A stretch of 64,000 bases of DNA, taken from contig BDSI01000108.1 in assembly GCA_003117195.1 (NCBI GenBank), positions 194,614 to 258,613 of the forward strand. The letters are read 5' to 3'. The notes under the pieces were generated by a model. It was not told the origin of the DNA, ran no database searches, and saw only the letters and a program-made list of their open reading frames with translations. The position numbers and the translations under genes are program-made. Below, piece by piece: positions 11,809 through 24,500 of the stretch. Origin of the DNA: Eudorina sp. 2006-703-Eu-15. Its lineage: Eukaryota; Chlorophyta; Chlorophyceae; Chlamydomonadales; Volvocaceae. Position 1 is the first letter of the stretch; every line of letters begins with the position of its first letter.

Positions 11809-12551
11809 AGACATCTGGGCGGTGCCGACACTGCACGGCAACGTTCTGTGGGAGTCGGTGCGTGCACTCCAGATCTTGACTTGCCTGATGTGTGTGTCCC
11901 GCCCGTTCTGGTGGTTTGCGAGCACTGCCAGCTGCAGGTAAAATGCTTTCAGGGGCTCGTGCGGCCACCGTTCGGACGTGAGCGGTATGACAACCCAGCC
12001 CGATGGCTCCTCCAAATCGACAACACGGACTTCCTGCTCCGAACGATGTGGACACAGTCAAAACATGCGACAGCGGCGGCGGTGACGGGGTTGTGCTGGT
12101 CGTACCTTGAGGTCCTGATACGTGTGTCCAGCTCGAACAGATACACGGCTTGGTGTGTAACTCTCGTCAAGCTTGTAGTCGACGTGTATTTGGAGCTCCT
12201 TCAGAGAAAAATTCAAATTTACCGCAGCGAATCCAGCGCGCACTTGCCCACCACCTTGGACATACCAGAAGGGGCATTTTGCGCTGGAATTGAATGTTAA
12301 TCAGGTGGGGTTGAAGGCCGTCAGACCTGTACGCGGTTCATGACTTCTTCAAGACGCCGGTTCCATGCATGATTTGCATAGAGATTTTGAATATTTACTT
12401 ACTGCCAAAACGTGTCGGGACTGCCGTCGCGCAACATTTCCACTCCATTCCCGGGCTTTGCGCTTGTCACTGACCACACCGCGAGGTGACCAACTTCACG
12501 CCTCGGTAAAGTAGACTCCGTTCCGGCTGATGGCTGGACAACATTCATCAT
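11788..12551 (-). CDS. APC10: Anaphase-promoting complex subunit 10 (DOC1)
   Basis: Core subunit of the APC/C ubiquitin ligase that helps recruit degron-bearing substrates. Four exons keep phase: 12551-12403, 12326-12266, 12198-12106 and 12033-11788, giving 182 residues against about 185 in the human protein. The DOC beta-sandwich is recognisable throughout: [66 protein letters not shown], then [18 protein letters not shown] and IRQVKIW. The last is the family signature. The C-terminus is TVR, comparable with the Ile-Arg tail that docks to the TPR subunit. The start is the first of two adjacent ATG codons (MMNVV). Intron two ends in AAG. The last exon aligns residue for residue with the human tail, so no further intron is needed. 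Confidence 0.95.
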
Positions 12552-13102
12552 GCCAAGCTGCGCGCAAACACAATGGTAACAACGGGTACCAAAAGTGCTG
12601 TGTTTCTACGAGCGTGTCATTTCCTTATATAATCCTGATATACTTCGCGAACACATGTCCAGTTGAGCTATGCATGGGTTCTAGTCTGGATGTGCTTGCC
12701 TTGCGCGACCCGCACGTCAACTAAGCTATTCAAAGTGGCAACTGAATATGCATTAATCCTATTAAGAAACAACATAACCATGCGATGATGCGAACCATGG
12801 GCCTCGGTTGGTTGACGTACAACCACCTGATGGGCCCGTGGGACGGTGGGCGGCAGTCCGTGCAGATTACCCTTTCGCGATATGCATTCAACGTCAACCG
12901 ATATCAACCCCACAGCGGGGCCAGTGTATGTATGTGTCCTCACAGCACAGCTGCGTAGGTGCTGGTTCAGTTCCCTGATCCACGCAGATCTACGTTTGGG
13001 TGGTGGACACCACTATATGTCATTTCACCTGTGGAATCGATGTCCCCCCAACGTTGCGACGCTTGCGGCAGTGTGCAAGGGCCTACAAGGGCAACTTCAT
13101 GA

Positions 13103-13309
13103 ATGAATGAGTGAACGTTGCAGCGGACCCCGAAGGGATCAACGGTGTATACCAGGGCAAGCCCCAGCAGGCCCCACCGCCAAGGCGGCAAGACACCTCC
13201 ACACCTCAACGCCGCAATAAAAAACACACCGGGCCATGACCCCACCCAGACAGACCCTGAAGCAAGCAGAGGCACACAGCGGGGCAACACTACCAACGGG
13301 ATAGGCACA
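13103..13309 (+). repeat. Dispersed repeat, copy A
   Basis: This ~207-base segment matches 59488-59686 with only scattered substitutions and small indels over its whole length. It starts with ATGAATGA and ends after GGGGCAACACTACC and a short variable tail. It has no obvious protein product or tRNA-like box and could be a non-autonomous mobile element. Confidence 0.75.
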
Positions 13310-13649
13310 TCAACGGGCGGAATCCCCAGAAGTGGATAAATCCAAGCACAGGGAACTTGATGCGGTTGGCCTGATCTGTAACAAGCAATGACAACGGTTG
13401 CAAAAATGACTATCGGGCCACCAGCGGAGACAGGAGCCGGTCTTGGCCGTGGTAGTGGTCCGCTGATAGGAGCGCCCTGGTGGCTAACTCCCCTTGCGCG
13501 GGCTTTATCCTTGGCTATGGCTGGTCCGCAGGAACGGGGTGATTCCCTGGTGGAGTGGATGCGGGTGTGCTTCGGTGTACGTGTGGAGCCTGTCCCTGCC
13601 TGCCCGGTGCGCAGAGGTTCGTTGTGGCGAGGAGGCTATCTACGGCTGT

Positions 13650-13678
13650 CACCGATGACCCGCGGGGTCCACTGTAAC
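13650..13678 (-). repeat. Fragment related to the dispersed repeat end (copy C)
   Basis: The reverse complement of this stretch resembles the first ~30 bases of copy A (GTTGCAGCGGACCCC in copy A against GTTACAGTGGACCCC here). It lies about 340 bases from copy A in inverted orientation, so A and C could be the two ends of one inverted-repeat element. Confidence 0.45.
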
Positions 13679-15684
13679 ATAATATTTGGTTGCATTGCTG
13701 TCCCTTCACGCCCCTGGCCACAACATGCCCAGGGCAGGGCCGCCCGTACACACACGTCATGTGCTGCCAGCCAGGAGGGCTCGGGACAGACCCTGAAACG
13801 GTGACCAAGCCGGAGTGCACAATGAAGCACTCGTACTTAACGGTATGAGTGCTGCATTGCCCTGCCGCGCTGTGGGTAATGCTACGGGTTTCTGTGCACG
13901 ATCGGCAGTTCGGCACATCGGTTTCGAGTCCAGGAGGGCCATGCCAGGAGCACCATCCGGTAGTGGAACCGCCAACAGGGTTTCTCCGTTCAGTTAGTAC
14001 GGAATGCATAGGACTGGCTCTGGAGCAACGTATCTACTAGCCGGGTACCTGCGGAGGAAAGCGGTCAGGAATCTAGGGTTGGGAGCACGGCAACAATCCG
14101 ACGCTGGATTTGCGGTCGTTGTTTGGGGTTCATCGTTTGAAATCGCCCGCCATTCGGAGGAGCGGCACACAGCGGCCCAGGACCCCTGGCGGCCAAGCCG
14201 AGTGGCCTGGCGGTTGCTGCGGCAAGACACGTCCAACCCATGACGGGGTGGCAGAACAGGCTGGCACGCAGGGCACCCAGCCGGGCACACCCTATCTGTG
14301 CCACAGCAACGTGCCTCTCACGCTGTTGCGGTGAGCCAACCTTGGTGCGGTCCGGGACGACCCTCCTCGGAGTGTCGGCGACCCTCCTCGCAGACCTCCA
14401 GGTACCACACCGCCGGTGATGCGGGCATAAAGGGGTGGCGTAGCCACCCCTCAGTTCCCCAACCCCTTCACACACGCCAGGCTCCCACAGGTGCGGCTGC
14501 GTGGGTTTAGGGGTACTCTTATATGATACCCAGCACGCCAAACAGCTCGTCATTACTGCAACTTGGCCGAAGGGTCATTGCGGGCCCCACCGACACGCCG
14601 TAGCGCTGACTCCATGCAGGACGGGCAGAGCCCCAGAGCCCTAGCGTGTCGCGACGCGGCATGCGCCATGAACCAATTACGACCCTTTCTCCTCCTCCTG
14701 CTCCCCCACATCCCCCCGGGCCCTAGACCATCCACACCACCTGCCCACCGCGGTGCGGCCGCGCCCACCCAACTCCCGCAGCATCGTCGTCTCGCCCAAG
14801 GTGTCCCACCGGTTGCCCCTCCCGTGAATCAAGGCGCTGCAGCACGAGTTCCCCCTCAAGTCCACCCTCTTTGAGGTGGTGACAACCACCGGTTGCACCA
14901 CCAGCTGCCCCCCCATGCGCACCACCCGGCCTCAGCTCCGCCACGTGGCCTAGCTAGCGAGCCAGCGAGGTGCCGCCACACCACGTTGATTGCCGATCAG
15001 CACCTTGCCCCGGGCCTCCCTCAGCGAGGAGGGCAGACGGGGTCGCCCGAGCCCTGCCGGCCCCGTCTTGCCACACGGGGGGAGTTCGTTCCACCCAGAG
15101 GTCGGCTCACTGCCCGCCTTCACGCGCGACAGCTCTCTCCCCGGCGTCCACCCAACACCCGCGCGGGAGGTTGGCCCGGCTGCTGCCATGACGTCGCCCT
15201 GGCCGGCAGAAGGGGGAGAGGCAGAGGGAAGGGGAGGCAGGGGCTGCAGGGGCAGCTATGGCGGGGCGGAGGCCGCAGACCCCGCCACCTCCGCAGCCCC
15301 CAGGCCCGAAGGCAGCTGCGAGCGCGAGGTTGCCAGGAATCACCCGCCGCCACCGCCGCGCCTGACCCAGGGGGCAAACAAACAGTTACGGCTCGCGAAA
15401 ATCGATTTCGGCGCCACCCCTTGGGACCTAAGCCAGTCCGGAAGCGCTCCTTAAGTTACGCCTATCGCTGATGGGACCTGGAGATGGGGCCCGGACTGCA
15501 AGCTGCTGTGCAAAGGAGCCTCAGGCAGCCGACCCTACCCACTGCGGCTGTGTGAGTCCGTGGATGAGAGCTACGGCGCCCTCAGTGTTATCACATCGGA
15601 ACAGTATCGGGATCGGGATGCGGACCCCAGTGAGCCCAATGTCCGTCCCCCTCGCGCGCTGCACAGCAGGTAGCTCGAGCCGAC

Positions 15685-15998
15685 GTACTCAGACCCCTAG
15701 GCCTTGACTGGGTTCTCGGTCTTGGCTATCCTAAAAAGCAGCGAGGTAAAGGGCGGTCGAGGGGGCAAACCAGGGTGTCAGCGAAACGTTGTCAACGACC
15801 GGAACAAGGGGGGGTGGACAAGTGCAGACACGCGGACGGGGGCCTTGCAGGTCAGCTAGCGGGCCGAGGGCACATCATCGTGCAGAGACAGGTACGGTAG
15901 GGGCGCACGGGGCTCCAATCGCTGGTAAGAACCGCTGGCCGCGATGCGTTGCCACGACGCTTGGCTGCGCCGTACTCAGACCCCTAGGCCTTGACTGG
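15685..15998. repeat. Spaced direct repeat
   Basis: About 26 bases at 15685-15710 recur at 15972-15997 (core CTCAGACCCCTAGGCC), 287 bases apart and in the same orientation. Flanking bases also partly agree. It may be a local duplication; no coding potential is evident. Confidence 0.55.
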
Positions 15999-16848
15999 AT
16001 TCTTGGTCAGCAAGGTGCGCAGGTCACTCGGGTCTGTGCAGAGGAAGGAACGGCGCGGCGGGACCGATACGAGGTTAAGAGTCACCACTTCTTGGCTACG
16101 AAACACAAACTTTATCCCAGATCAGTGCGCAATCCAACAAACTTCATTTCCACTCCCAGAAACATGAATGCCCATACTGTCTACTCGCAACCAGCAGGCA
16201 TGCCACGCATGTTCCGGTGGGACGCACGTTGTCACAACGGTCACGCCCCGCTATTGCGCCGAAACGAGCTTCAAGTTGCAGTCCGATAGCACGTTTTCCG
16301 CAAACCAACACTCGCGTAAGAGTTTGCAGAGGCGCTGGCAACTTCGCTGTCGACTGGAACATGACCTCGACATTTCTCTGTGATATCTCTGCACAAGAGC
16401 TAAGAAAGCTACCTAATAATTATTCCGGTTTTGATACAGCTGCTGGGTGAAGAGAAGGCGAGCCGCAGGTTTACATAGGATGCCTGGCCTCTTTATGATG
16501 ACAAGGTCACTACTGCTGCTTCGTACATGCTTCAGGGATTGGTTTTTGGTGCACAAACCTAAAGCCGTGTTAACCAGACATCAAAAGATACCGTGACAAG
16601 GACCAGCTGCCTTGACGATTTCCGATTGATGCTAAAACCGAACAAAAGTTATATGGAGATTGCCCAGTCTATGGGCGACGCCTCAGCCGTAGCCAGCCAG
16701 TTTTGCTTCTTAGTATGGTGGCGTTGAGCCATATTGCGCGAGAAGTTTGCGGAGTTCGGCTGGAGGTTATGGCTGCAATTACTGCAAAGCGCTCTACCAG
16801 CTCTGTCGCCTACCGTAGCTATGCTCATTCATTTCAGTCTTTATCGCT

Positions 16849-17287
16849 ATGTCTGTGCAACATGCAATGCGCGCCTTCGGCGGTGGCATCGACGATGGCG
16901 TCAGGAATGCAAGAAGCTACGAACGTCGCCAGGTGAGTTGCGATTCACGAACATTGAATGCTCAGACAAGATCTTAAGAGATGTGTTCTATACAATCTGG
17001 AGTGCACTCGGCTGTGTCAGTTGTGATGAGCTGTTACATAGCCTGACCTACAAGTTCTAGAGGACACTATCCAGATCATGATCAAGCACAGGCTCATCAT
17101 CAAGCAGAGACACATCATTATTGCGAGGCTGAGCGGTTACACAGGGCTTCTGCACCAGCTCACCCGTCTGAGGCACGGTGGGGTTGCACGACCCTTTGTG
17201 TTGTTGCACGACGCGCTGGCACCCTCTCACTCTATTTTGTCTGTGGACGATGGGAGGGGGCCGGAGACAGGCAGGACTGCGTCGTAA
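16849..17287 (+). CDS. Doubtful small two-exon gene
   Basis: Exon 16849-16932 begins ATG (MSVQHAMRAFGGG) and ends at a strong GTGAGT donor in phase 0. After a 142-base intron, exon 17075-17287 continues in phase to a stop, giving about 98 residues rich in His, Arg and Ile. No family is recognised. On the opposite strand the same stretch could end an acidic protein tail at 17057. Both readings may be chance, so this is recorded only as a candidate. Confidence 0.2.
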
Positions 17288-19112
17288 TACGGGTTGGCAA
17301 TCGCGGACGGGCAAGCGGTCAGTCGAAGTACATCGTTCCCACTGGGCTGTGCGCGGCGTGTTGGGCCATCGCTGTGCTGCAAGACTTCCGCCGCATGGCA
17401 ACAGACCCCGTCATATCCTCCTTGTTCGACACTAACGGCATTGACACTGGGGGGCGCCACCCTGGACGCTGCGCCAGTCCAGTGGTAGCTGACTCAGACA
17501 TGCTGTGGAAAAGCACGAGTAGCCGTTTCGGCATCTACCTCCTCCCAACGGAGTGCCGTTGGAGAGACACGCTCCATCGATGACGACGTACGACACAACC
17601 AGCAACAACCCAGTCTGCTCGAGGTCAGCGAGGAGGGCCGAGGGAAGCTCGCAGATTCACCGTATTCTCTACCTCCCCAGCTCTAAGGGCAGCGAGTGCG
17701 CTTATGCAGTGACCGTTTCGTGCATTACGGCATTCGCCGTGCATTCACAGGCAGGCTCCATCCCACAGCGGTCCTCTGTGCAGTGAACCGCGGTGGTGCA
17801 GACCGACAGACCGACAGACCGACCTCGGAGATAGAATTACAACTGATACCTGATACCGTGACTCTTACATCCTATAGCACTGGGTTGCACGTCGCACCGC
17901 CATCGCAAGGTAAGGTGCGGCAACCTCAAGAAACCCCAAGGCGGCATGGAGACCATGTGAGCTCTCGTTTAGGCTACATGGTGCGACAATATGGTACTCG
18001 CACCCGGCATGTCGTAGGTTCCGCCGCACGGAGCAACCATGGGGCAGCAGGCGCATAATACCGCCCTGGCCCGGCGGCTCGAAAGCACTCGCGCCCGCTG
18101 ATACCGTGTATCACCAGAGAGAAGGAAGCCCCTCAGCTCCTCCCCTGGGTTACGCGCCGCAATCCCAGGTGCAGCCTCGGACGTGGACATCGCGCGAGTC
18201 GGTGCGATGGCGGTGCCCAACGGCCACCAAGCAGGCTTCCGCCGACGAGCGGGCACACCGCTCCTGCTTCGCTCCACCCACATGCCCGCGCTCTGTTCGG
18301 ACAAGAGGAAACCCACCCACACTGCGTCCGCACAGCGTTGTGACCCACGGGTCGCGCATTGCCTTGCGACATACGCCCCGAAAGATAAGTACGCGACTAA
18401 GGCAGACTCGCGTCTCCTCATCAAGCCCCGGCCCCAGTAGGACGAACCTGCTCTGCCATACACCGCGGCCTGCACTGCCACATCTGCTGCGGGCCATACG
18501 GCTCTCGGCTACCTAGGAACTCTTCGTGATGCTTTGTGCTCTTCATGACATGGTTACTGAAGTCGAACAATGAGCTGAACGACGGTTCGCGCTCCGCACA
18601 TATGGCGCACGACGTGCGACGCTTTCTTCAGTTGTCTCCCGACGACTGGCGGCAGGCCTATTTCCTCGGCGCACTCCCCCCGCACTCGCCGCTTCGGGGC
18701 GTGGGCCCAGCCACGCCACGCCAGGCCCACCGCCCACTTCCCCACCCGCAGGGCTACGCAGCGGCCCGCAGCCAACCATTCGCTTGAGCCAACCCTCCCG
18801 GCCCTCGCGATTTCCGCCTCAGCCGCCCTCCGCCTCAGCCACCCAACACGGCAGCCATGCAGGGCCGAGAGTCCGCAACCCATGCCGGGTCGAGTCGAGC
18901 CAGCCACCTCGGGCGCCACCACCCACCACCGCTGCGCATTCGAGACACGGTCGGGGCCGGCGGTCCACAGATGCCGTCCGCTGGGCAAGCGCACACGACC
19001 CAACACCTACCGTGCGTCACCTGCTCGCCCAGCCCTCCACTCCAGGGACACGCTCACGCCCCGGATCATTATCGCGCAACCACCCGCCCGCCCGCCCTCT
19101 CGGGCCGCCCTC

Positions 19113-20563
19113 TCAGGCCGCCGCCACGGCGAGCAGGCCATTGTGTTGCAGCAGCGGCTTGGTGGACGGATCCCGGCCGCGGAAGCTCTTGAAGACGTCG
19201 GCGGGGGGCACAGAGCCTCCCAGCGCCAGCACAGTGTCCCGGAAGCGAGCGCCGGTGTCCCGGACAGCTGCCTCGTTGTCCAATCCGGCCTGGGGGGACG
19301 GGAGGTGGGTGGGCGCGGAAGCGGCGGCGCGTAGCCCGGCGTCAGCGTCAGCTGGATCGCCATGGGCTGACAACACTTCTGGGCGAACAATCCTTGTCAG
19401 GCAGAAGAGGTTTCAAATGGTTGCAAGTGGCTGCAGAGGCGGATTCCGCGACGCCGTGCCGGCCGAAGACACAGTTGAGGCGCGCGCGCCTTTCGCTGCA
19501 CAGTATCAGGGCCCTGCACCGGCTCCGCACGTGCAACCTTTGCATCTGGTCAAGCCTCGTCCCACCCTCCCCGAGTCCCCTTCCCCCGCATGGGCGAGGG
19601 TGCACGGCGATGATTCGACCGCTGCTGGCACTGATGCAGGCACCGGCGCCATGGGTGGCCCCGCAGCCCCAGCCCCGTCGCGACGGTGTCGTTCTGCCCG
19701 CCTCCTCCCGACCCCGCAGGCGTTGACAAGGTCCGTACCTCCTCGAAGGCGTTGAAGGCGTCCGCTGAGAGCACCTCCGCCCACTTGTAGCTGTAGCGTC
19801 ACAAGGGCGGGGCCGTCACAAGGGCGGGGGCGTCACAAGAGAGGGGGCGTCACATGCGGGCAGCGGCGTGCCATACCCCAGGGGCCAGCCTGTGCAAGGG
19901 GCCCAGCGGGTGGCGGCCGACTGCGGGCCGCACTACAGGCTCCCACGACAGGTAAGGCTCGGCGTGCGGACTGCCATACAAGCATACACTCTCTAGCCTT
20001 TCGAGTACTTGCGGACTGCCATGCAACATACATTCTCTAGCCTTTCGAGTACTTACGAGCACTATCCATGCTTTAACCCACAGCCTCTGGGGAGCTGCTT
20101 TCCAAGTTGTAGATCTAGGTCCCCAACCCCGCCGGGTAATATGCATGCCTCACTGAAAGGAGGCAGGAAGCAAGGCCAGAGGTGCGCCAGGTACAGCGGT
20201 GCGCCCGCCCCTGCCGTCCTGCCGTCCGTTGCCTGCCTGCCCCGGCCCGCCCGCCCGCCCCCCTCCGCGCACTGCCCCACCTGTAGTACCCCGCCGAGTA
20301 GCCGCCCGCGAAGATGTGCGAGAAGCTGCACAGGAAGCGGTCCTCGGGCAGCGGCTTCATGACCAGGGTGCGGGCCGCCACCTCCTGGTCCGTATCGAAC
20401 ACAGACTTGCCCTGGCCTGCGGGGGGGTGGGGGGTGGGGCAGCGTGAACAAGAACCACACATACATCAAACATCGGCCAGTATGCCGCCTGGCATAGCAC
20501 ACGGCCCACACACCCGCGCATACGCATCCCGGCCCGTTTCTCTATCTCATGCACGGCCCCCCT

Positions 20564-20597
<34 letters not shown>

Positions 20598-21557
20598 GGC
20601 GGCTCAGTTCTCTTTTACACACACAGACACACGTACGCACCCGGCTTGAACCTGGCGTGCAGCTCCAGGTCGACGCAGCTGAAGTGCAGCTGCCGCAGCA
20701 TCATGGTGCCGCTGCGGTAGTTCTTGGCGGCCTTGAGCCGGGTGTACAGCTCCTCGGGGAGCGGCTCGCCTGGCAGCAACAGCCGCACACACACACAGCC
20801 TTTTCATTACTGTATGGGTCGGGCATTAGGTGTATAAAATATACATATATATATATATATATATTATTTAAAATCTACATGGGCAACTCTGTGGGCACTG
20901 CTCTGCCCCTTGCATGCCACGCACTCCTGTTCTGCCTGCCTATGACCACACATTACCACACACCACGGAGGGGGGGCGGGGCCAACGGCCAAGCGGCCGG
21001 CGAGGCAGCGCGCGAGGATGTTGCGGTGCGGGGACGGGGGGCACATGCAGTTGGTCAACATCCCGACGGTGGGGGGCTGCGCTCTCCAGGTAGCGATGGT
21101 GGACGGACGGGAGGGCCCCTCTTCACGTCGTCCCACCCACCGCACCGCACCGCTCCTCGAACGCCCCACGCCCCACCCGCCTCCGGAACGGCCACCTGAT
21201 TCGGAGAACCTCCGTCACCGCCTCTCCCTGCTCACGGCACCCACCCACCCACCCTCCCTCAGTCCCAAGATGCCCGACCCGTGGATGCCTCATTCCCGCG
21301 CCCCGCGCAGATCGCGCACCACCCACCCACCCACCCACCCGTCTCAAAATGCTTGGCGAAGCTGTACAGCGTGGCCCTGTCGTACGCCCAGTTCTCCATG
21401 AACTGGCTGGGCAGCTCGATGGCGTCCCACTCGATGTTCCGGATGCCCGAGGCCAGCCCCTCCGTCACCTCAGTCAGCATGTGCTGCAGCGCGTGGCCGA
21501 ACTCGTGGAACAGCGTCTCCACCTCGCGGAAGGTCATCAGGCTGGGCTTGCCGCCTG

Positions 21558-21589
<32 letters not shown>

Positions 21590-24500
21590 TAGGCAGCGGG
21601 GAGACACAGCGGGGGGGGGGGCATGGCCGGGCGGGGACGGGGGCGGGGGGGACGCCGCGCGCGAGCGGGCGCTACGTGACTACGTTGCGCGGGCATGAGG
21701 CCCTCGGCCGACTGCTTGGTTTGGGGCAACTGGTAAATGACACCAGTTAGGGTCAGCAAGGAGATGTAAGTTGCCGTGGGTAGCAGCCCCTGCAACACCC
21801 AACCCGCATTATCGTTGTTCAGTATTTGTCGCCGGGCTGGGTGTGTCCGGGCAGTTTCTTTTCAAACACCCAACCCGTACCCACCTACTGGCTCCATCTG
21901 GTTGCACACCATGTGCGCCACCGGCAGCCGCACCGCCGCCCCCGCGGGGGCCATCAGCCGGCTCTGCCCCACCACCTCCGCCATCCAGGCGCCGCCGCGC
22001 TTCTCCGCGGGCCGCGAGTAGGGGTCCAGGAAGAAGTAGGCCTTGGGCTGGCCGGCCTTGAGCACCTGGGGCGGGGAGAAATGGGGCGGCGCGGGGTGCG
22101 GGGTGTGGGGTGCGGTGGAGTGGGCTGGCCGTGTCGCGGAGTAGTACGGTAGGCAATGACGGACCGCGCGGACGATCATCAGAGCTGAGACCCGATGGAA
22201 ACCGGATTCGGCGGAGTGGCGGTGGCCGCGGCCGGGGTGGTCAACCCCGTCCTCGACCCGGCGTCTTCGGGTGGCGGCAACCCGCTTTCCCAGCTGCGAA
22301 AGGAAACCACCCGGGGCCCCTGTCCCCCGGCCCCTGACCCTCACCCTGACCTGCCACCCCTCTTCCCCATTCGCCCCACCCCGCACCCCCACCTTGAAGA
22401 AGCGCACGTCGGGGTGCCAGACCGCCGCCTCGCCGTCCGCGGGCACAACCTCCACATCGAACAGCCGGTGGGCCAGCTGGGGTGGGTGGGTGGGTGTGTA
22501 CGTGCGGGGAGGGAGGAGAGGGATGAGGAGAGGGTTGAGGGAGAGCGGCGGATGGGGCCGTTCCCTCCCGTCACGTTTCCCTCCCTCTTCTCACGAGGTA
22601 GTGATTCACCCGCACGGCACACGGTTCCACGCACCTGTCGTTTGGCCCACACAAGGGCCCGACCGCGGTGTCCCACCTGCGCATGTCGTCTCGTTCGACC
22701 CATCCCCCGCCCACCCGACCCACCCCACCTTGAACAGCCCGTCCAGCACATTGGGGAGCGCAAAGTACGGCCTCAGCTCCTCATCGCTGATATTGTACTT
22801 GGACTCACGAAGCCGCTCAGCCCAGTACGTCACGTCCCACCTGCCGTACAGGATGACACATGTGCAAACCGTCGGGAGAGCCCTCTGCTTGACGTTCCCC
22901 TCCATCCATCCGGTGGGGTGCGCCCCCGTGGTGTGGACACCCGCGGTGTGGACACCCGGGACCCGACGGTGGCGGCCTGGAAGGGGCCCCCCTCCGCGGG
23001 TGGGGTTCCCAGCCCTCACCCGGTGCGCGCTCTTGATGCTGGGCGACCAGCCGGCAGCTGGCGCAGCATGTAGCCCAACGTGCCAATGGCCCCTGAGGCA
23101 CCCCGGGTGACCCCCCGGGTAACCCCCCGGGTGTCCGCACCGCACCGCACCGGGGACTGGGGGGACTTCGCGACGAGGCACCCTGTTCCCGAGCGGTGTG
23201 CGGGGTAGCACCCATCCCCCTCCAGCACCCTCACATATCCGGCCATCTCCCCATCCATATCTCTCTCCGTGTGCCGCCGCCGCCACCGGCTCCAGGCCCA
23301 CCCACACTGCGGCCCGCACTCCCCAAAGCCGCCTGTACTGACCCGCCGGTACCAGTACTGGTACGGCTCTCCCGCCGGCCCGGCCCCTCCCCTCCCGGCC
23401 TGGCCCCGACCCACCACTCCAGCTGCCCCTCGAAGCCCTGGCTGTTGGCGAACGCCTGCACCTCCTCCTTGTCCCGTTCAGCCGCCGCGTGCGAGGCGGC
23501 CCGCAGCTCCTCCAGCAGCTCCTCCGCCTTGCTGAGGGTGGCCATCTGGGGGCGGCCGGAATGGGAGGCGGCATGGGAGGCGGAATAGGAGGCGGTGGGG
23601 TGAAACGCAGCCGGCCTTCATGACACGCGTGACGGGAAACAGCCGCGCGGACTACTCGGGCCGCCATGATGGGATCGGACCGGATCAGATCGACCACCAT
23701 TTGCCCGGTCCGGGTCGCGTGCCCGGGGACAGAAGATCAAGGACAGGTGACAACGCAAAGAGGCCTTGGGCTCCCGGCCCCAGCCACCAACCATCAACCC
23801 CCAACCCCCATCATCTATGCAACTGTGAACGTATCCCGATCGGACCGTAGCCCTGGCAGCAGCGCAGCTCCAGTATGTCGACCAAGTTCCTCTTCCCCCT
23901 GCGGCACCCCCCATTCACGGGGCCGCCCGCACCTTGGAGGCCATGGACAGGTCCGCGAAGCTGTCGAAGCCCAGCAGCTTGGCCTTCTCGCCGCGCAGCT
24001 CCAGGATGCGCTCGATGATGGGGCTGTTGTCGCTGTCGCCCGAGCTGGCGCGGCTGATGTAGGCCCTGCGCGGAGGGGCGGGGCGGAGGGTGGGGCGGGG
24101 CGCGGGAGGGGGGTTGGGAAGGGCTTTTGGGGCGACCTGCGTGGTTGGGACACGAGCCCCGGCCTCGTGTGAAGGTGCGGTTCGGCGGGGTATCAGGCTT
24201 TCCGCGGATGATGGTGGCACAGGGCATTGGTAGGCGTATTAATTGGTATTACTGTGCTGCTGCGCGAGTGGTGGCTGTGGTGGTGGTGCTGCTGGGAATC
24301 GCCATGCCCTTCGGCTGAGCTCCAAGCTCCAGCCTGCCACCACTCGGGTCAAGACGCCGCACCCGGCTCCAGACGCGCAACGCCGGACTGGCCTTTCCGC
24401 GCCTCCGCAATCCAGCAGGCCTTGCATCCGCACACCCGATGGCTTGTCTCCGGCGGCGGCCCTGGTGCCGTCTGTGCCCTCCTCCACTCGACCCCCTCTC

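Larger units (their letters stand above)
12552..19112. other. Gene-poor interval with dispersed repeat and weak frames
   Basis: About 6.5 kb without a confident gene. It holds a roughly 207-base dispersed repeat (13103-13309), a related inverted fragment (13650-13678), a spaced direct repeat at 15.7 and 16.0 kb and GC-rich frames at 14.5-15.5 kb that look like chance. The least unlikely gene is a small two-exon model at 16849-17287. The interval includes the APC10 promoter at its low end and the oligopeptidase 3' region at its high end. Confidence 0.35.

Noticed and set aside
13915..13950. Possible tRNA T-arm (TTTCGAGTCC)
   Set aside because: No matching acceptor, D-arm or anticodon arm within the required distance.
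14553..15471. GC-rich frames on both strands at 14.5-15.5 kb
   Set aside because: Several frames are open at once, none has a domain and no consistent exon chain could be built.
17057..17401. Acidic protein tail on the minus strand ending at 17057
   Set aside because: The ending (NNDVSLLDDEPVLDHDLD) looks protein-like but no upstream exon could be joined; a plus-strand reading of the same DNA is equally plausible.
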